This document shows, in pieces, positions 59,301-64,000 of a DNA stretch of 64,000 nucleotides. Each line of letters opens with the position of its first letter. Within the stretch, counting starts at the first letter, position 1. The notes under the pieces were generated by a model. It was not told where the DNA came from. It made no database searches and saw nothing but the letters and a program-made list of their open reading frames with translations. The stretch is taken from the NCBI GenBank assembly GCA_941918925.1, contig OW799237.1:5871201-5935200 (forward strand), read 5' to 3'. The stretch comes from Phyto melanocephala. Lineage: Eukaryota; Arthropoda; Insecta; Diptera; Rhinophoridae. The translations under genes were made by a program, and so were the position numbers.

Positions 59301-60785
59301 TTTTAAAGAAAACACCATAAGCTTTTGGTGTGTATGTGTGTGTTTTTTCTAAAGCTTAAACGAGTAAAAAGAGAAAAATTTGTTTTATTCAATTTTTTTC
59401 TTACATTTAATATAATTATATATAAATGTGGTTTGATTTTCTTTTGTTGAAAATTTCTCTTTAACAACTTTTTGTTTTTAATTTTGTTTAATATATATTT
59501 TTCTTCGGTAATATTTTGTTGTTGTTGTTTTGCAAATAGAGTCATGTTAAGAAAGTGTAAGAGTGTTACATTTTTTGTTTTATAAATATTTTTTTTTATT
59601 TTATTTTTCTTTTTAAATTAATTTTAAGTATCTGATTCAAAAAAAGTGTTTTTATTTTTATATATTTTTTATTTATTTTTGTTTTGTTTAACTAACTTAC
59701 TTATCAACGACGACTGCAATGTGTAAGTTAAAGAATTTATTTTTAAGCAATTGAGTTTAAAAAATGAAAAATTAAATAATTTATTTATTTTTTTTTATAT
59801 TTTAAACCCAATTGTTAAAAAAAATATCTTAACAAGGCTGACTGCTTTGCTTTGTTTTTTTTACAAGTTAATAAAATTTAAAAAAGTTTTCTTTTTTTCT
59901 TAAAAATATTTAAAATTTAAAAAAACCATTTTTTTAAAAGAAAAAACAAAAAAACCAAAAACTATTCAAAACAAAATTTATCGAAAATTTTAAAAAGGAT
60001 TTAATTAGGGTTTTGTTAATTAATAAAAATATTGAAATTCATAGCTAAATTGAATTAGATTTTTGTTTTCTTTTAATAATGAGAGCCTTTTTGTTTTGTT
60101 TGTATTTTCTGTGATGAAAACAGTGCGTTGTTGCTTGTTTGTTCTTTTAAACTGCTGGTGTTGTTAAAAGAGTTCAACTTTCTATTGTTTTTTGAACTTA
60201 TTTTTATTTTTTTCTAGCTTTTTGCAACTGTTTTTATTTGTTTGTTGTTTGCATCTTTGTTTAGCTTAAATAATAAAAGTTTTTGTTTGATTTTTGTTGT
60301 TGTAGTTTTTTTATTATTATAATATAATTTTTCTGGGTTTTTTGTTTTAAATTTTAATATTTTATTAATTTTTTTTGTTTATTTATTTATTAAATTGTAT
60401 TTATATTTAAATGTTGTGGTTTTTATATATATATATTTGTTGTTGTTTTTTTTTATAAATTAAAGTTTTGTTTTAAGTTGTTGTTGTTGTTGAGGGGGAG
60501 GTGTTATTCTTTAAAATATTTTTTTTTTAATTTTTTTAAATTTATTTATATATATAATATTTATATTTTATTTTGTTTAAATTTTTAAGATTTCAATAGT
60601 GGTATTTGTTGTTGTTGTTGTTTTCCCATTTAAATATATTATGTTGTTGTTATTAATCCATAGCAGCAGCAATTGCGCGATGTAAATGCGCTCAGCTACA
60701 GTCTTCGTCAACATCTTAAAAACATAGAAAAGCTTAAAAAGAAGTAAATTAGCTGCTCACTTTGATGTCATCATAGTCACGAATT
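20143..60785 (-). CDS. Large multi-exon gene of unknown function (C-terminal 539 residues visible)
   Basis: Twelve exons are proposed; by descending coordinate they are 60785-60761, 59713-59701, 56300-56268, 42006-41752, 28275-28071 (alternative 5' exon), 25857-25510, 24204-24041, 23974-23722, 23637-23523, 23447-23306, 20727-20654 and 20341-20143. All junctions are GT-AG and phase-consistent. The protein has serine-rich and Asn/Gln/Ser low-complexity segments (exons at 42 and 25.7 kb) and a dense, presumably folded C-terminal half (for example DFPFITYYVI, NWLYWTGARMLYRYLPRAAG, LLVCECAELLKD, ending GLYRPIQAF). I see no signal peptide, transmembrane helix or catalytic motif. I do not recognise the family. 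The last eight exons are secure; the three most upstream rest on splice sites and phase alone. From the ATG at 41998 the product would be 513 aa, and from 28275 it would be 499 aa. Confidence 0.75.
20654..20727 (-). CDS. Large gene, exon 7
   Basis: It lies between ttttgttttag and TATAG|gtgagt: 74 nt, entering in phase 0 and leaving in phase 2. It reads VFEGDDGERFEKNWLYWTGA. Without it exon 6 would run into a stop when joined to exon 8. Confidence 0.88.
20851..20940. repeat. Foldback repeat, copy 2
   Basis: It shares caatccaagcgaccgctttg, then agttttgcgtgta and cattcggatactaaa with the copy at 17557. It lies in intron 6-7 of the large gene. Confidence 0.6.
21276..21440 (+). repeat. Interspersed repeat A, 5' fragment
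   Basis: cagggtatatttataa is followed by TTTAGACCCTATAAAGTATA and gtccgtccgtctgtcagt, matching the 5' block of repeat A. The 3' part is absent. Confidence 0.5.
21485..22226 (+). mobile_element. Non-autonomous Helitron, copy 2 (largest)
   Basis: It starts TCTATATATATAAAAGTGAA and ends GCGCGCCGGGTTTGGCTAG, between A and T. Just before the end is a GC-rich segment, gcaacgcgcgccggg, in the position of the Helitron terminal hairpin. It has about five internal units of about 125 bp, each with the motif gtgggcNgggccacgcccat. Confidence 0.85.
23306..23447 (-). CDS. Large gene, exon 6
   Basis: It lies between tatgttttag and TTTAAG|gtaagt and leaves in phase 0. It reads YTAAHTLDLYSEVAAICRPP and ends GYIISVFK. 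The following intron is 2.58 kb and full of repeats. Confidence 0.9.
23523..23637 (-). CDS. Large gene, exon 5
   Basis: It lies between tgcctctag and TTAAA|gtgagt and leaves in phase 2. It reads DFPFITYYVINTTQTDPSNF, then YTGIRVSSLSKFEPKNL. Confidence 0.9.
23722..23974 (-). CDS. Large gene, exon 4
   Basis: It lies between ttttgcag and TGTT|gtaagt and leaves in phase 1. It reads LPPSPVEGTSTKPASPL, then VLEVSDPKLCILVHLM, and ends with a helical stretch AVASELLAEVQQANTAVGGM. Confidence 0.9.
24041..24204 (-). CDS. Large gene, exon 3
   Basis: It lies between aatattacag and CCG|gtatgt and enters in phase 1, leaving in phase 0. It reads TFATGSNTAASGSG, then SLATLDRDCFLIPVHSVDRF, which looks like the start of a folded domain. 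Confidence 0.88.
25510..25857 (-). CDS. Large gene, shared exon 2
   Basis: It enters after ctcattgcag in phase 1 (reading E-RCSGFTGACTQ) and leaves CAAG|gtttga in phase 1. It encodes a Thr/Asn/Ser/Tyr-rich low-complexity region, probably disordered, with one ordered-looking stretch, VDRKPSVSLLRW. Confidence 0.85.
25861..28070 (-). other. Intron between alternative first exon and shared exon 2
   Basis: AT-rich. A purine run (GGA)n on the plus strand at 26702-26722 gives a strong minus-strand polypyrimidine tract before an AG at about 26695. There is no other recognisable content. Confidence 0.5.
28071..28275 (-). CDS. Large gene, alternative first coding exon
   Basis: It starts MNLMFRKNFREGASG, has a poly-glycine run, and ends GAAG|gtaggc in phase 1. 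I find no upstream acceptor that would let the 42-kb exon (phase 1) splice into this frame, so it is read as an alternative start exon. Codon use and GC content are clearly higher than in the flanks. Confidence 0.8.
29092..29547. mobile_element. hAT-type MITE with near-perfect 8-bp target duplication
   Basis: The ends CAGCGTTGTCAACTT and AGTTGACAACGCTG are inverted repeats. They are flanked by CTTTTAAC (29084-29091) and CTTTAAAC (29548-29555), which match at 7 of 8 positions, as expected of an aged hAT target duplication. Non-coding interior. Confidence 0.75.
30000..30616. mobile_element. MITE with GTTACCCTACGTTGCCACA-type ends
   Basis: The left arm gttaccctacgttgccacac resembles the reverse complement of the right arm tgtggcaacggtgggttac. 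Subterminal runs of acttgcaagt/cacttgcacttgc occur on both sides. Non-coding. Confidence 0.6.
31960..32480 (+). pseudogene. Degenerate mariner transposase
   Basis: The frames read STEDTEHSGHPAKVSTPE, then (shifted) VSSLPTIDPKRNHVTTSQKC and NANINDLLSHFATVNVTT. This is the order of the mariner linker and the start of the catalytic domain, where FVTVDETW is expected; here the catalytic aspartate position reads N. Stops and frameshifts throughout. Confidence 0.7.
33800..34030 (-). pseudogene. Possible Tc1-like transposase N-terminal relic
   Basis: The minus frame reads VVKKLADELKVCR-stop-TVSNIIKQ-stop-QKNSTIDRSSGLEKK. This resembles the helix-turn-helix and the SGRPRK-type linker of Tc1 transposases, but is heavily mutated. 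Confidence 0.35.
34140..35160. repeat. Array alternating CAGGGATGG-bounded MITE units with a conserved spacer
   Basis: Units ending in CCATCCCTG/TTCCCTG at 34384, 34755 and 35039 alternate with a spacer (caacggcga-ttgatacaacaaagcaa, then ggccaattcgtat). The first two units share catttatNatcaaaaaagta. The spacing is about 371 and 284 bp, so one unit is internally deleted. Confidence 0.65.
36045..36877. mobile_element. 833-bp TIR element with repeated CACGTACG motif
   Basis: TGGGCATTTCCATG (36045-36058) is exactly mirrored at 36864-36877, flanked by TA on both sides. TGTCACGTACG or close variants recur inside (near 36378, 36678 and 36849), towards the right end. No transposase frame is visible. 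Confidence 0.7.
37440..37745. other. GC-richer unidentified island
   Basis: The stretch is clearly less AT-rich than its surroundings (for example ggtaccgaggtaaagttacc). A 60-codon plus frame has no recognisable domain and no splice context. It may be a mobile-element piece or a regulatory sequence; I cannot tell. Confidence 0.3.
37949..38961 (+). pseudogene. Mariner-type transposase relic split by a Helitron
   Basis: Before 38391 the frame reads AHFHLSGFINKLNYR, then VEKPLHPERVTIW, ALLPEEFNGRVISRNGDVNW and PPRSCDLTPLNFFLWG. After a damaged stretch it reads DEIIPHINDIEPQLCLSV. It resumes at 38882 in the same frame, NIDHHIKVCQRSRGEYLADI, and ends at TAA. The element's outer end (tggctggaccaccctgta) follows near 39069. 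It lacks the N-terminal domain and has several stops. Confidence 0.8.
38392..38881 (+). mobile_element. Non-autonomous Helitron, copy 3, inside the transposase relic
   Basis: It starts TCTATATATATAAAAGTGAA and ends CGCGCGCCGGTCTTGGCTAG, between A and T. It has about three internal units. The transposase reading frame continues across it when it is removed, which confirms both boundaries. Confidence 0.9.
39330..39392 (-). other. 20-codon small ORF with an embedded TCAAGGTCA motif
   Basis: ATG to TAG reads MFKSKFSKFSAIKVKGFNVV. On the plus strand TGACCTTGA (39350-39358) is the extended half-site bound by monomeric nuclear receptors of the Ftz-F1/ERR type. Either reading may be chance; the island stands out for its higher GC content. 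Confidence 0.25.
40153..40589. mobile_element. MITE with TTAAGG ends
   Basis: The left end ttaagggtaggattagtctt followed by tactttctgtt resembles the reverse complement of the right end (aacagaaagtaaacactaat, then gaagccttaa). Non-coding interior. Confidence 0.55.
41148..41681 (+). mobile_element. Helitron of a second family, 3' end well defined
   Basis: It ends GCGAAGCACGTACCGGGCGCCTAG followed by T, in two parts: a GC-rich segment in the terminal-hairpin position, then the CTAG-T terminus. The 5' boundary near tatataaaaatcaatgccac is inferred. It lies in intron DNA 70 bases downstream of the exon U4 splice donor. Confidence 0.55.
41752..42006 (-). CDS. Large gene, exon U4 / possible alternative first coding exon
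   Basis: It enters after gttgtctgtgcag in phase 1 and leaves AAAAAGG|gtgagt in phase 1. It holds an in-frame ATG at 41998 (MSDRIGINSSAGRYARVSPS) that could be a start for a transcript beginning here. The encoded segment is Ser/Pro/Gly-rich and ends in an Asn/His run (NSNNHHNHYKK). If the transcript started just upstream, two short upstream ORFs would precede this ATG, one overlapping it. Confidence 0.75.
43577..43693. mobile_element. 117-bp foldback MITE, copy 1 (Harbinger-like)
   Basis: GGGCCGTATTCATAAAAAAT and its mirror at the far end pair almost perfectly along both 50-bp arms. It is flanked by TTT on both sides (3-bp duplication). Confidence 0.8.
43789..43902. mobile_element. Foldback MITE, copy 2, right end lost
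   Basis: The same left arm (GGGCCGTATTCATAAAAGAT) and hairpin, but the terminal gaatacggccc is missing. The loop is in the opposite orientation to that of copy 1 (acaaatttctct ... acaacatctgtc). Confidence 0.7.
44396..44525 (+). repeat. (ATGT)n microsatellite, about 32 units
   Basis: About 130 bases of uninterrupted TATG/ATGT tetranucleotide. It creates an artefactual open frame of repeated MYVC. Confidence 0.97.
46005..46464. mobile_element. MITE with GCTATAAACA-type ends
   Basis: gctataaacacaatcaaagg followed by ctaccgaccatcgacta resembles the reverse complement of the right end (tagtcgatggtcggtggact, then tgattttgtttatagc). Repeated gtagtcg/cgactac motifs fill the interior. Confidence 0.65.
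46763..46879. mobile_element. 117-bp foldback MITE, copy 3 (Harbinger-like)
   Basis: It has the same length and arms as the copy at 43577 (GGGCAGTATTCATAAAAAAT). It is flanked by TTA on both sides, the classic PIF/Harbinger target. Confidence 0.85.
47050..47455 (-). pseudogene. C-terminal region of a jockey-like non-LTR retrotransposon
   Basis: The minus frames read DLIKFLRLRLGHTNLTHS, then after a frameshift SVCNCDNTSLLSIPHLISEC and TKFNIHRRKIFAG. RLRLGHTxLTH followed by CxxCxxxxxxxxHxxxxC is the conserved tail of jockey/R1-type ORF2. Frameshifted and 5'-truncated. Confidence 0.75.
48128..48180 (+). repeat. Interspersed repeat A, 3' end only
   Basis: gggtataaaaaatttagcac is followed by agccgagtacagtgctcttacttgtg, which matches the 3' terminus of the other copies; the hairpin is degraded. 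Confidence 0.5.
49683..49948. mobile_element. MITE with AGAGTTAGTTTACATGGAGG-type ends
   Basis: The 27-bp ends at 49683-49709 and 49922-49948 are inverted repeats with two mismatches. The right two thirds recur at 50384-50580 as a direct repeat without the left end. Confidence 0.7.
50384..50580. repeat. Truncated second copy of the 49.7-kb MITE
   Basis: taatctggtaacaccggtcg followed by tacataatacgacNagagta runs nearly identically to 49760-49955, including the right terminal arm. Confidence 0.75.
52246..52669. mobile_element. 424-bp Harbinger-type MITE
   Basis: GGGCCTGTTCGTAAATGCAT is mirrored at the right end with one mismatch. It is flanked by ATA on both sides. TTCGTAAATGCA recurs several times inside. 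Non-coding. Confidence 0.8.
52670..56260. other. AT-rich presumed intron of the large gene
   Basis: It is very T-rich on the plus strand. I see no supported exon. A candidate, clggtccttatac-like, near 55790 lacks a usable frame. No transposase content. Confidence 0.4.
56268..56300 (-). CDS. Large gene, candidate upstream exon U3
   Basis: It has an acceptor tattggttttag and a donor GCAT|gtaggt. The 33 nt enter and leave in phase 1 and read GNAINGYPMA. An alternative donor four bases on (TAG|gtataa) would change the phase and break the chain. Confidence 0.55.
57522..57808. repeat. Tandem duplication, two units of about 144 bp
   Basis: Both units contain gattttgcaacaaaa, gaagtgcattcacc and taataactgccgt in the same order. 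Confidence 0.85.
58328..58595. repeat. Tandem duplication, two units of 134 bp
   Basis: tttcaattcgaaaatattat, then aaaacaagttac and aagaaactatgaacctttca, occur in each unit with few differences. Confidence 0.9.
59701..59713 (-). CDS. Large gene, candidate 13-nt microexon U2
   Basis: The exon lies between acacattgcag and a perfect gtaagt donor. It enters in phase 0 and leaves in phase 1 (SSLI plus one base), exactly what is needed to connect U1 (ends phase 0) to U3 (starts phase 1). Confidence 0.45.
60761..60785 (-). CDS. Large gene, candidate upstream exon U1
   Basis: The acceptor gtttctcttacag is strong and the donor AAA|gtgagc is consensus. The 25 nt read (x)IRDYDDIK, entering in phase 2 and leaving in phase 0. 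It is a GC-richer island in T-rich DNA. If the donor were skipped, the frame would end VSS-stop eight bases later, so a terminal-exon reading is possible. Confidence 0.5.
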
Positions 60786-61116
60786 CTGTAAGAGAAACAA
60801 TAACAAAAACACAAACATTTTTTTTAGAACAGGGGAATAAGAATAGAATTAATTAATTTATGTAGAATTTAACACTCTCTAAAAATAAGCAGAATATTTT
60901 TGCCACAAATTTAATTAGCTTAACCAAAACACACTCAAAAAACTCATGTTTTAAAATAATCCCAAATTCCAAGCAATTTCTTAAGATTTTAGCAAAAAAA
61001 GAACCAGCATTTTAAAATTACACCCTGTATAAAACAATCTAGTTGTCAAGTTGCATTAACAACAACAACTGAAAATTTATTAAACGGCGTTGATCATCCG
61101 ACTTAAGTAAAACTAA

Positions 61117-61806
61117 ACAAGTAAGAGCGCTATATTCGGCCGTGCCGAATCTTATATACCCTTCACAACGTGTAGCCATGCAATAACAGTAGTTTGTATT
61201 ACCTTCATTCCATATTAAATACGTACATACATTTAAAAAAACATACATATATAAAAACATCCCATTGTAAAATTATAAATTTACGTATGTATGTTAAAAA
61301 AAAAAAAATAAAAAAAAATTTTTAAAAAATAATTTAAAAAAAATTTAAATAAAAAATAAAAAAAAAATTGAAAAAAAAATTTTTGGCTCAGCTGGGATTC
61401 GATGCCACGTTTTCTCTAACCAGTATACACGTTTGTATGTATGTATGTTGTTGTTGTAATGTTGTTTTTGTGAAAAAAAAATCGAGGTGGTCGTGGGTTT
61501 TTGCTCATATCTCAGTTGTTTATGTACCGATGTTTCTGATTTTCAATTACGATCTACTCCCGAATATTTCTGATATTTTAATACCTTACCCGGGTCCAAC
61601 CTATGTCGGGGGGCTTCAAAAAGTTGATTTCAACATACACACGGACAGACGGTCAGACGGACAGACAGTCAGGGCTTAATCGACTCCTTTATTCATAAGC
61701 TTTCAGAAAATATGTTCTTTATGGGGTCGGAAATGAAAATTGTAGAAATTACAAACGGAATGACAAAGCTATATATACCCTTGTGCACCACAGGTGAAGG
61801 GTATAA
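61117..61806 (-). repeat. Interspersed repeat A, near-complete copy
   Basis: In the minus orientation it matches 4551-5359 from the terminal TATACCCTTCACCTG hairpin to the ATTCGGC/GCCGAAT stem and aagagcgc/ttacttgtt end. Both conserved outer blocks and the tRNA-like segment (cagctgggattcgatgccac) are present. Confidence 0.8.
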
Positions 61807-62033
61807 AAATATGTTATCCAAAATGTGTGACAAGGAACTTTTTTTAAGCCATAATGTAAATACATCATCTAATCACGGAATTTCATTCGGAACACATATT
61901 AAGGGATTTGAAAAGAGTATGAGATTCGATATTTCGTTTTGGACGCCACCATCTTGAAATTTGAAATTTTTTATATTAAATAATTGATTTATTGAAGGAA
62001 ACGTATGGTAACCGCATAGTTTTACGTTTCGTA

Positions 62034-62200
62034 CCCGTTAATTGGCCTTCAAGATCATGCGATTTAACGCCACTAGACTTTTTCTGTGGGGATGTGTGAA
62101 GTCGCTAGCCAACGCCGATAAGCCTAAAGCGATTGACTGCTTGAAGGACAATTTCTGCCGTATTTTTTTTTCAATAGATCCCACACTCAGGGGATGGCCC
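62034..62200 (+). pseudogene. Mariner-type transposase catalytic fragment
   Basis: NWPSRSCDLTPLDFF is followed, after a frameshift, by WGCVKSLANADKPKAIDCLK. It is the same block as at 2073-2324 and 38.2 kb, but a different lineage by sequence. Confidence 0.7.
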
Positions 62201-62227
62201 CTATTCATGCAATGCATTGTGTTGGTA

Positions 62228-62900
62228 TCAGAAAAATAGGTTATGGGTAGGAGGATAAAGGGAGTAGTGTTTGTGGACATTTGATTTAAACTTTTCCAGA
62301 TTGTAAGTGGCTGGAAAAACTTCAGCGGGGAGTCTGTTCCACATACGAACAGTACGACTAAATTACGAATTTTTCCCTGCAGTGTGTAGTTCGATCTACT
62401 GGCCAATCGACCACATATGGGTGTGCTCTTCTTGAAAGACGAGTATTACGTGCAAAATTGCGGTTTTCGGGAACAAGATGCCTTATCTAATCGGAGCATA
62501 TTCCAATGTAATATCGATAGAGCAGTGAAACACAACCCACATTGCGACAGTGTTCAAGAGAGTCAATAGAGTTGGTTACCCGACTGTCGCTAATTAGCAC
62601 CTTCACCCTCTCCTGTACGCGGTCGAATAACTCCAAAATAGACTTTAAAAGACTTTACGTGAGAGTTGTATTCCATTTTCGGTCGAATGTGTTATTGCCT
62701 ACATACGGCCACAAATGTGGGAGAATGTCATCGAAAATTTGACCTCCAGATCAGACTATGTACGAGCCAGCCTTGGCGTTCATATGCTAGAAGTCATATT
62801 ATAATTATAATGCCGGAAGTTCGTCTTTCGAATAAAGTAAATTTGATGTCACTTTATGTTACAAAAACAAAATTTTACAGAACAGCGTTTTTATTACACT
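62228..62900 (-). pseudogene. Non-LTR retrotransposon reverse transcriptase, C-terminal fragment
   Basis: The minus frames read ELFDRVQERVKVLISDSR, VTNSIDSLEHCRNVGCVSL, LYRYYIGICSD, then RNTRLSRRAHPYVVDWPVDR and FSRTVRMWNRLPAEVFPATY, ending HNLFF-stop. This is the region after the RT fingers and palm in jockey/R1-like ORF2. There is at least one in-frame stop and one frameshift. It abuts the mariner fragment in the opposite orientation. Confidence 0.8.
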
Positions 62901-62904
62901 GCAA

Positions 62905-64000
62905 CATACGACAAAATGTACACAGTGTTATCTCTATAACTAAAACAGTGATCGCTATAATATTTTATCAGCAGATGGATTAATTTATGTTGCTTAAAAA
63001 AAAATTCGATTTCTAAAAAACGTAACATACGATATTTTCACGCACAGGGGTCGATTTGTGATGTATATACGAGTACCATATACAAATCAATTTTGCGATT
63101 TGGAACCAAACTCTGATTTTTGTATGGAGTTAATGTCTCCTACAACGCGATTGCGTATAATGCGGCTTTTATTAGGAACCTATCTACCGCAGGTAACCCT
63201 CCTATACCTGTACTTTAAATAAAATTTAAATAATTTTTCAAAACTTGCACAAAATAGCACACCCTGTAAATTTATTTGATTTTTAAATCTTAAAACAATT
63301 TTAAAATTTTAACCAAATTAAAAGGTAAACAGTTTGATTTTTTTTTTTTTAATTCAAGTATCACACCCTCTAAACTAGTGTATTTTAACAAAAATCCACC
63401 ATAGAAACGCTAACTTTAAGTAGCACAACAGAAAAACAATTATTTGATTAAACTAAAAAAATTCTTACATTAAAGATTTAAAATTATGGTTTTAAAATTT
63501 TGCACAAACTTTTCCAAACGCGTACAACATGCGATAGTAATAATTTATAAAATGTTATTGCACAAAATCTTTTAAGTTTGTATTTTATATATATTTTTTT
63601 TTTGTTTAAAATAATAATTCTTTGTTTTTTAAATGTTTAACAATATATTTTACACAACAATCAGAAAACAAAGTTAAAATGCATATAGAATGAATATTTG
63701 CGTTTGGAAATTGTTTTTTTTCATATTTGAAAAACAAAATTAGCGAGTGGTAGCGAGAGTACATAAATAAATACATAAATAATACACATATGTACATGCA
63801 TACATACATACATCAGTATGTACATATTTACATATACAAATGTTTCTTAAGAAAATAATTGCGTGTGGGTATTATTTATTTCATAAAATGAAAGAAAAGG
63901 AAATTTTTTTTTTAACGCAAATTAGTTTTCATTTACTTGCAAGTAAAACAAATAGTCAATAATAAAATTAAAAAAACAAAAAAAAAAACAAATTTTATTA
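62905..64000. other. AT-rich end of window
   Basis: No supported exon. 63000-63220 is GC-richer with no recognisable coding content. The last 700 bases are AT-rich with a (TACA)n run near 63790-63815. Confidence 0.4.

Noticed and set aside
60715..60760. A 46-nt intron joining exon U1 directly to 60714
   Set aside because: The sites look acceptable but the intron is shorter than the usual dipteran minimum of about 50 nt, and the chain through the 13-nt microexon fits the phases better.

Overview
The window looks like nuclear DNA from a fly (Diptera), most likely a calyptrate such as a blowfly or housefly relative. The evidence is extreme A+T richness, GT-AG introns whose lengths run from tens of bases to many kilobases, an insect-type SLC6 transporter, and a dense load of non-autonomous transposons (Helitron-, hAT-, Harbinger- and mariner-like). 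There are no bacterial operons, CRISPR arrays or rRNA genes, and I recognise no tRNA gene. Most of the open frames longer than 60 codons are chance frames or transposon relics. The real coding sequence is split into exons, and I rebuilt it by matching splice sites and reading phases by eye.

Region by region. 1-10.9 kb is gene-poor and full of mobile-element relics: two mariner/Tc1-type transposase fragments, a Helitron, copies of an unclassified interspersed repeat, and several MITEs. 10.9-11.5 kb holds a decayed RNase H domain of a non-LTR retrotransposon. 11.7-15.5 kb (+ strand) is a complete seven-exon gene for a 627-residue sodium-dependent SLC6 transporter of the insect nutrient amino-acid type. 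15.5-20.0 kb is an AT-rich intergenic stretch.

20.1-60.8 kb (- strand) appears to be one large gene of unknown function. Eight 3' exons (28.3 to 20.1 kb) form an unambiguous phase-consistent chain. Four more exons upstream (about 42.0, 56.3, 59.7 and 60.8 kb) fit the same phase chain, including a 13-nt microexon. The gene seems to have alternative 5' exons at 41.75-42.0 kb and 28.07-28.28 kb that both enter the same acceptor in the same phase. Its introns carry most of the window's transposons. 60.8-64 kb contains another repeat copy, a mariner-type fragment and a non-LTR reverse-transcriptase fragment, and may be upstream intron of the same gene.

The two genes are convergent: their 3' ends face each other across the 15.9-20.0 kb interval. 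I see no sign that they work together. The most informative observations are the exon-phase reconstruction of the large gene, a Helitron inserted cleanly into one codon of a mariner-type transposase relic, and a repeat family with a hairpin at each end. I did not find evidence of a wholly new biological system. The function of the large gene is the main open question.
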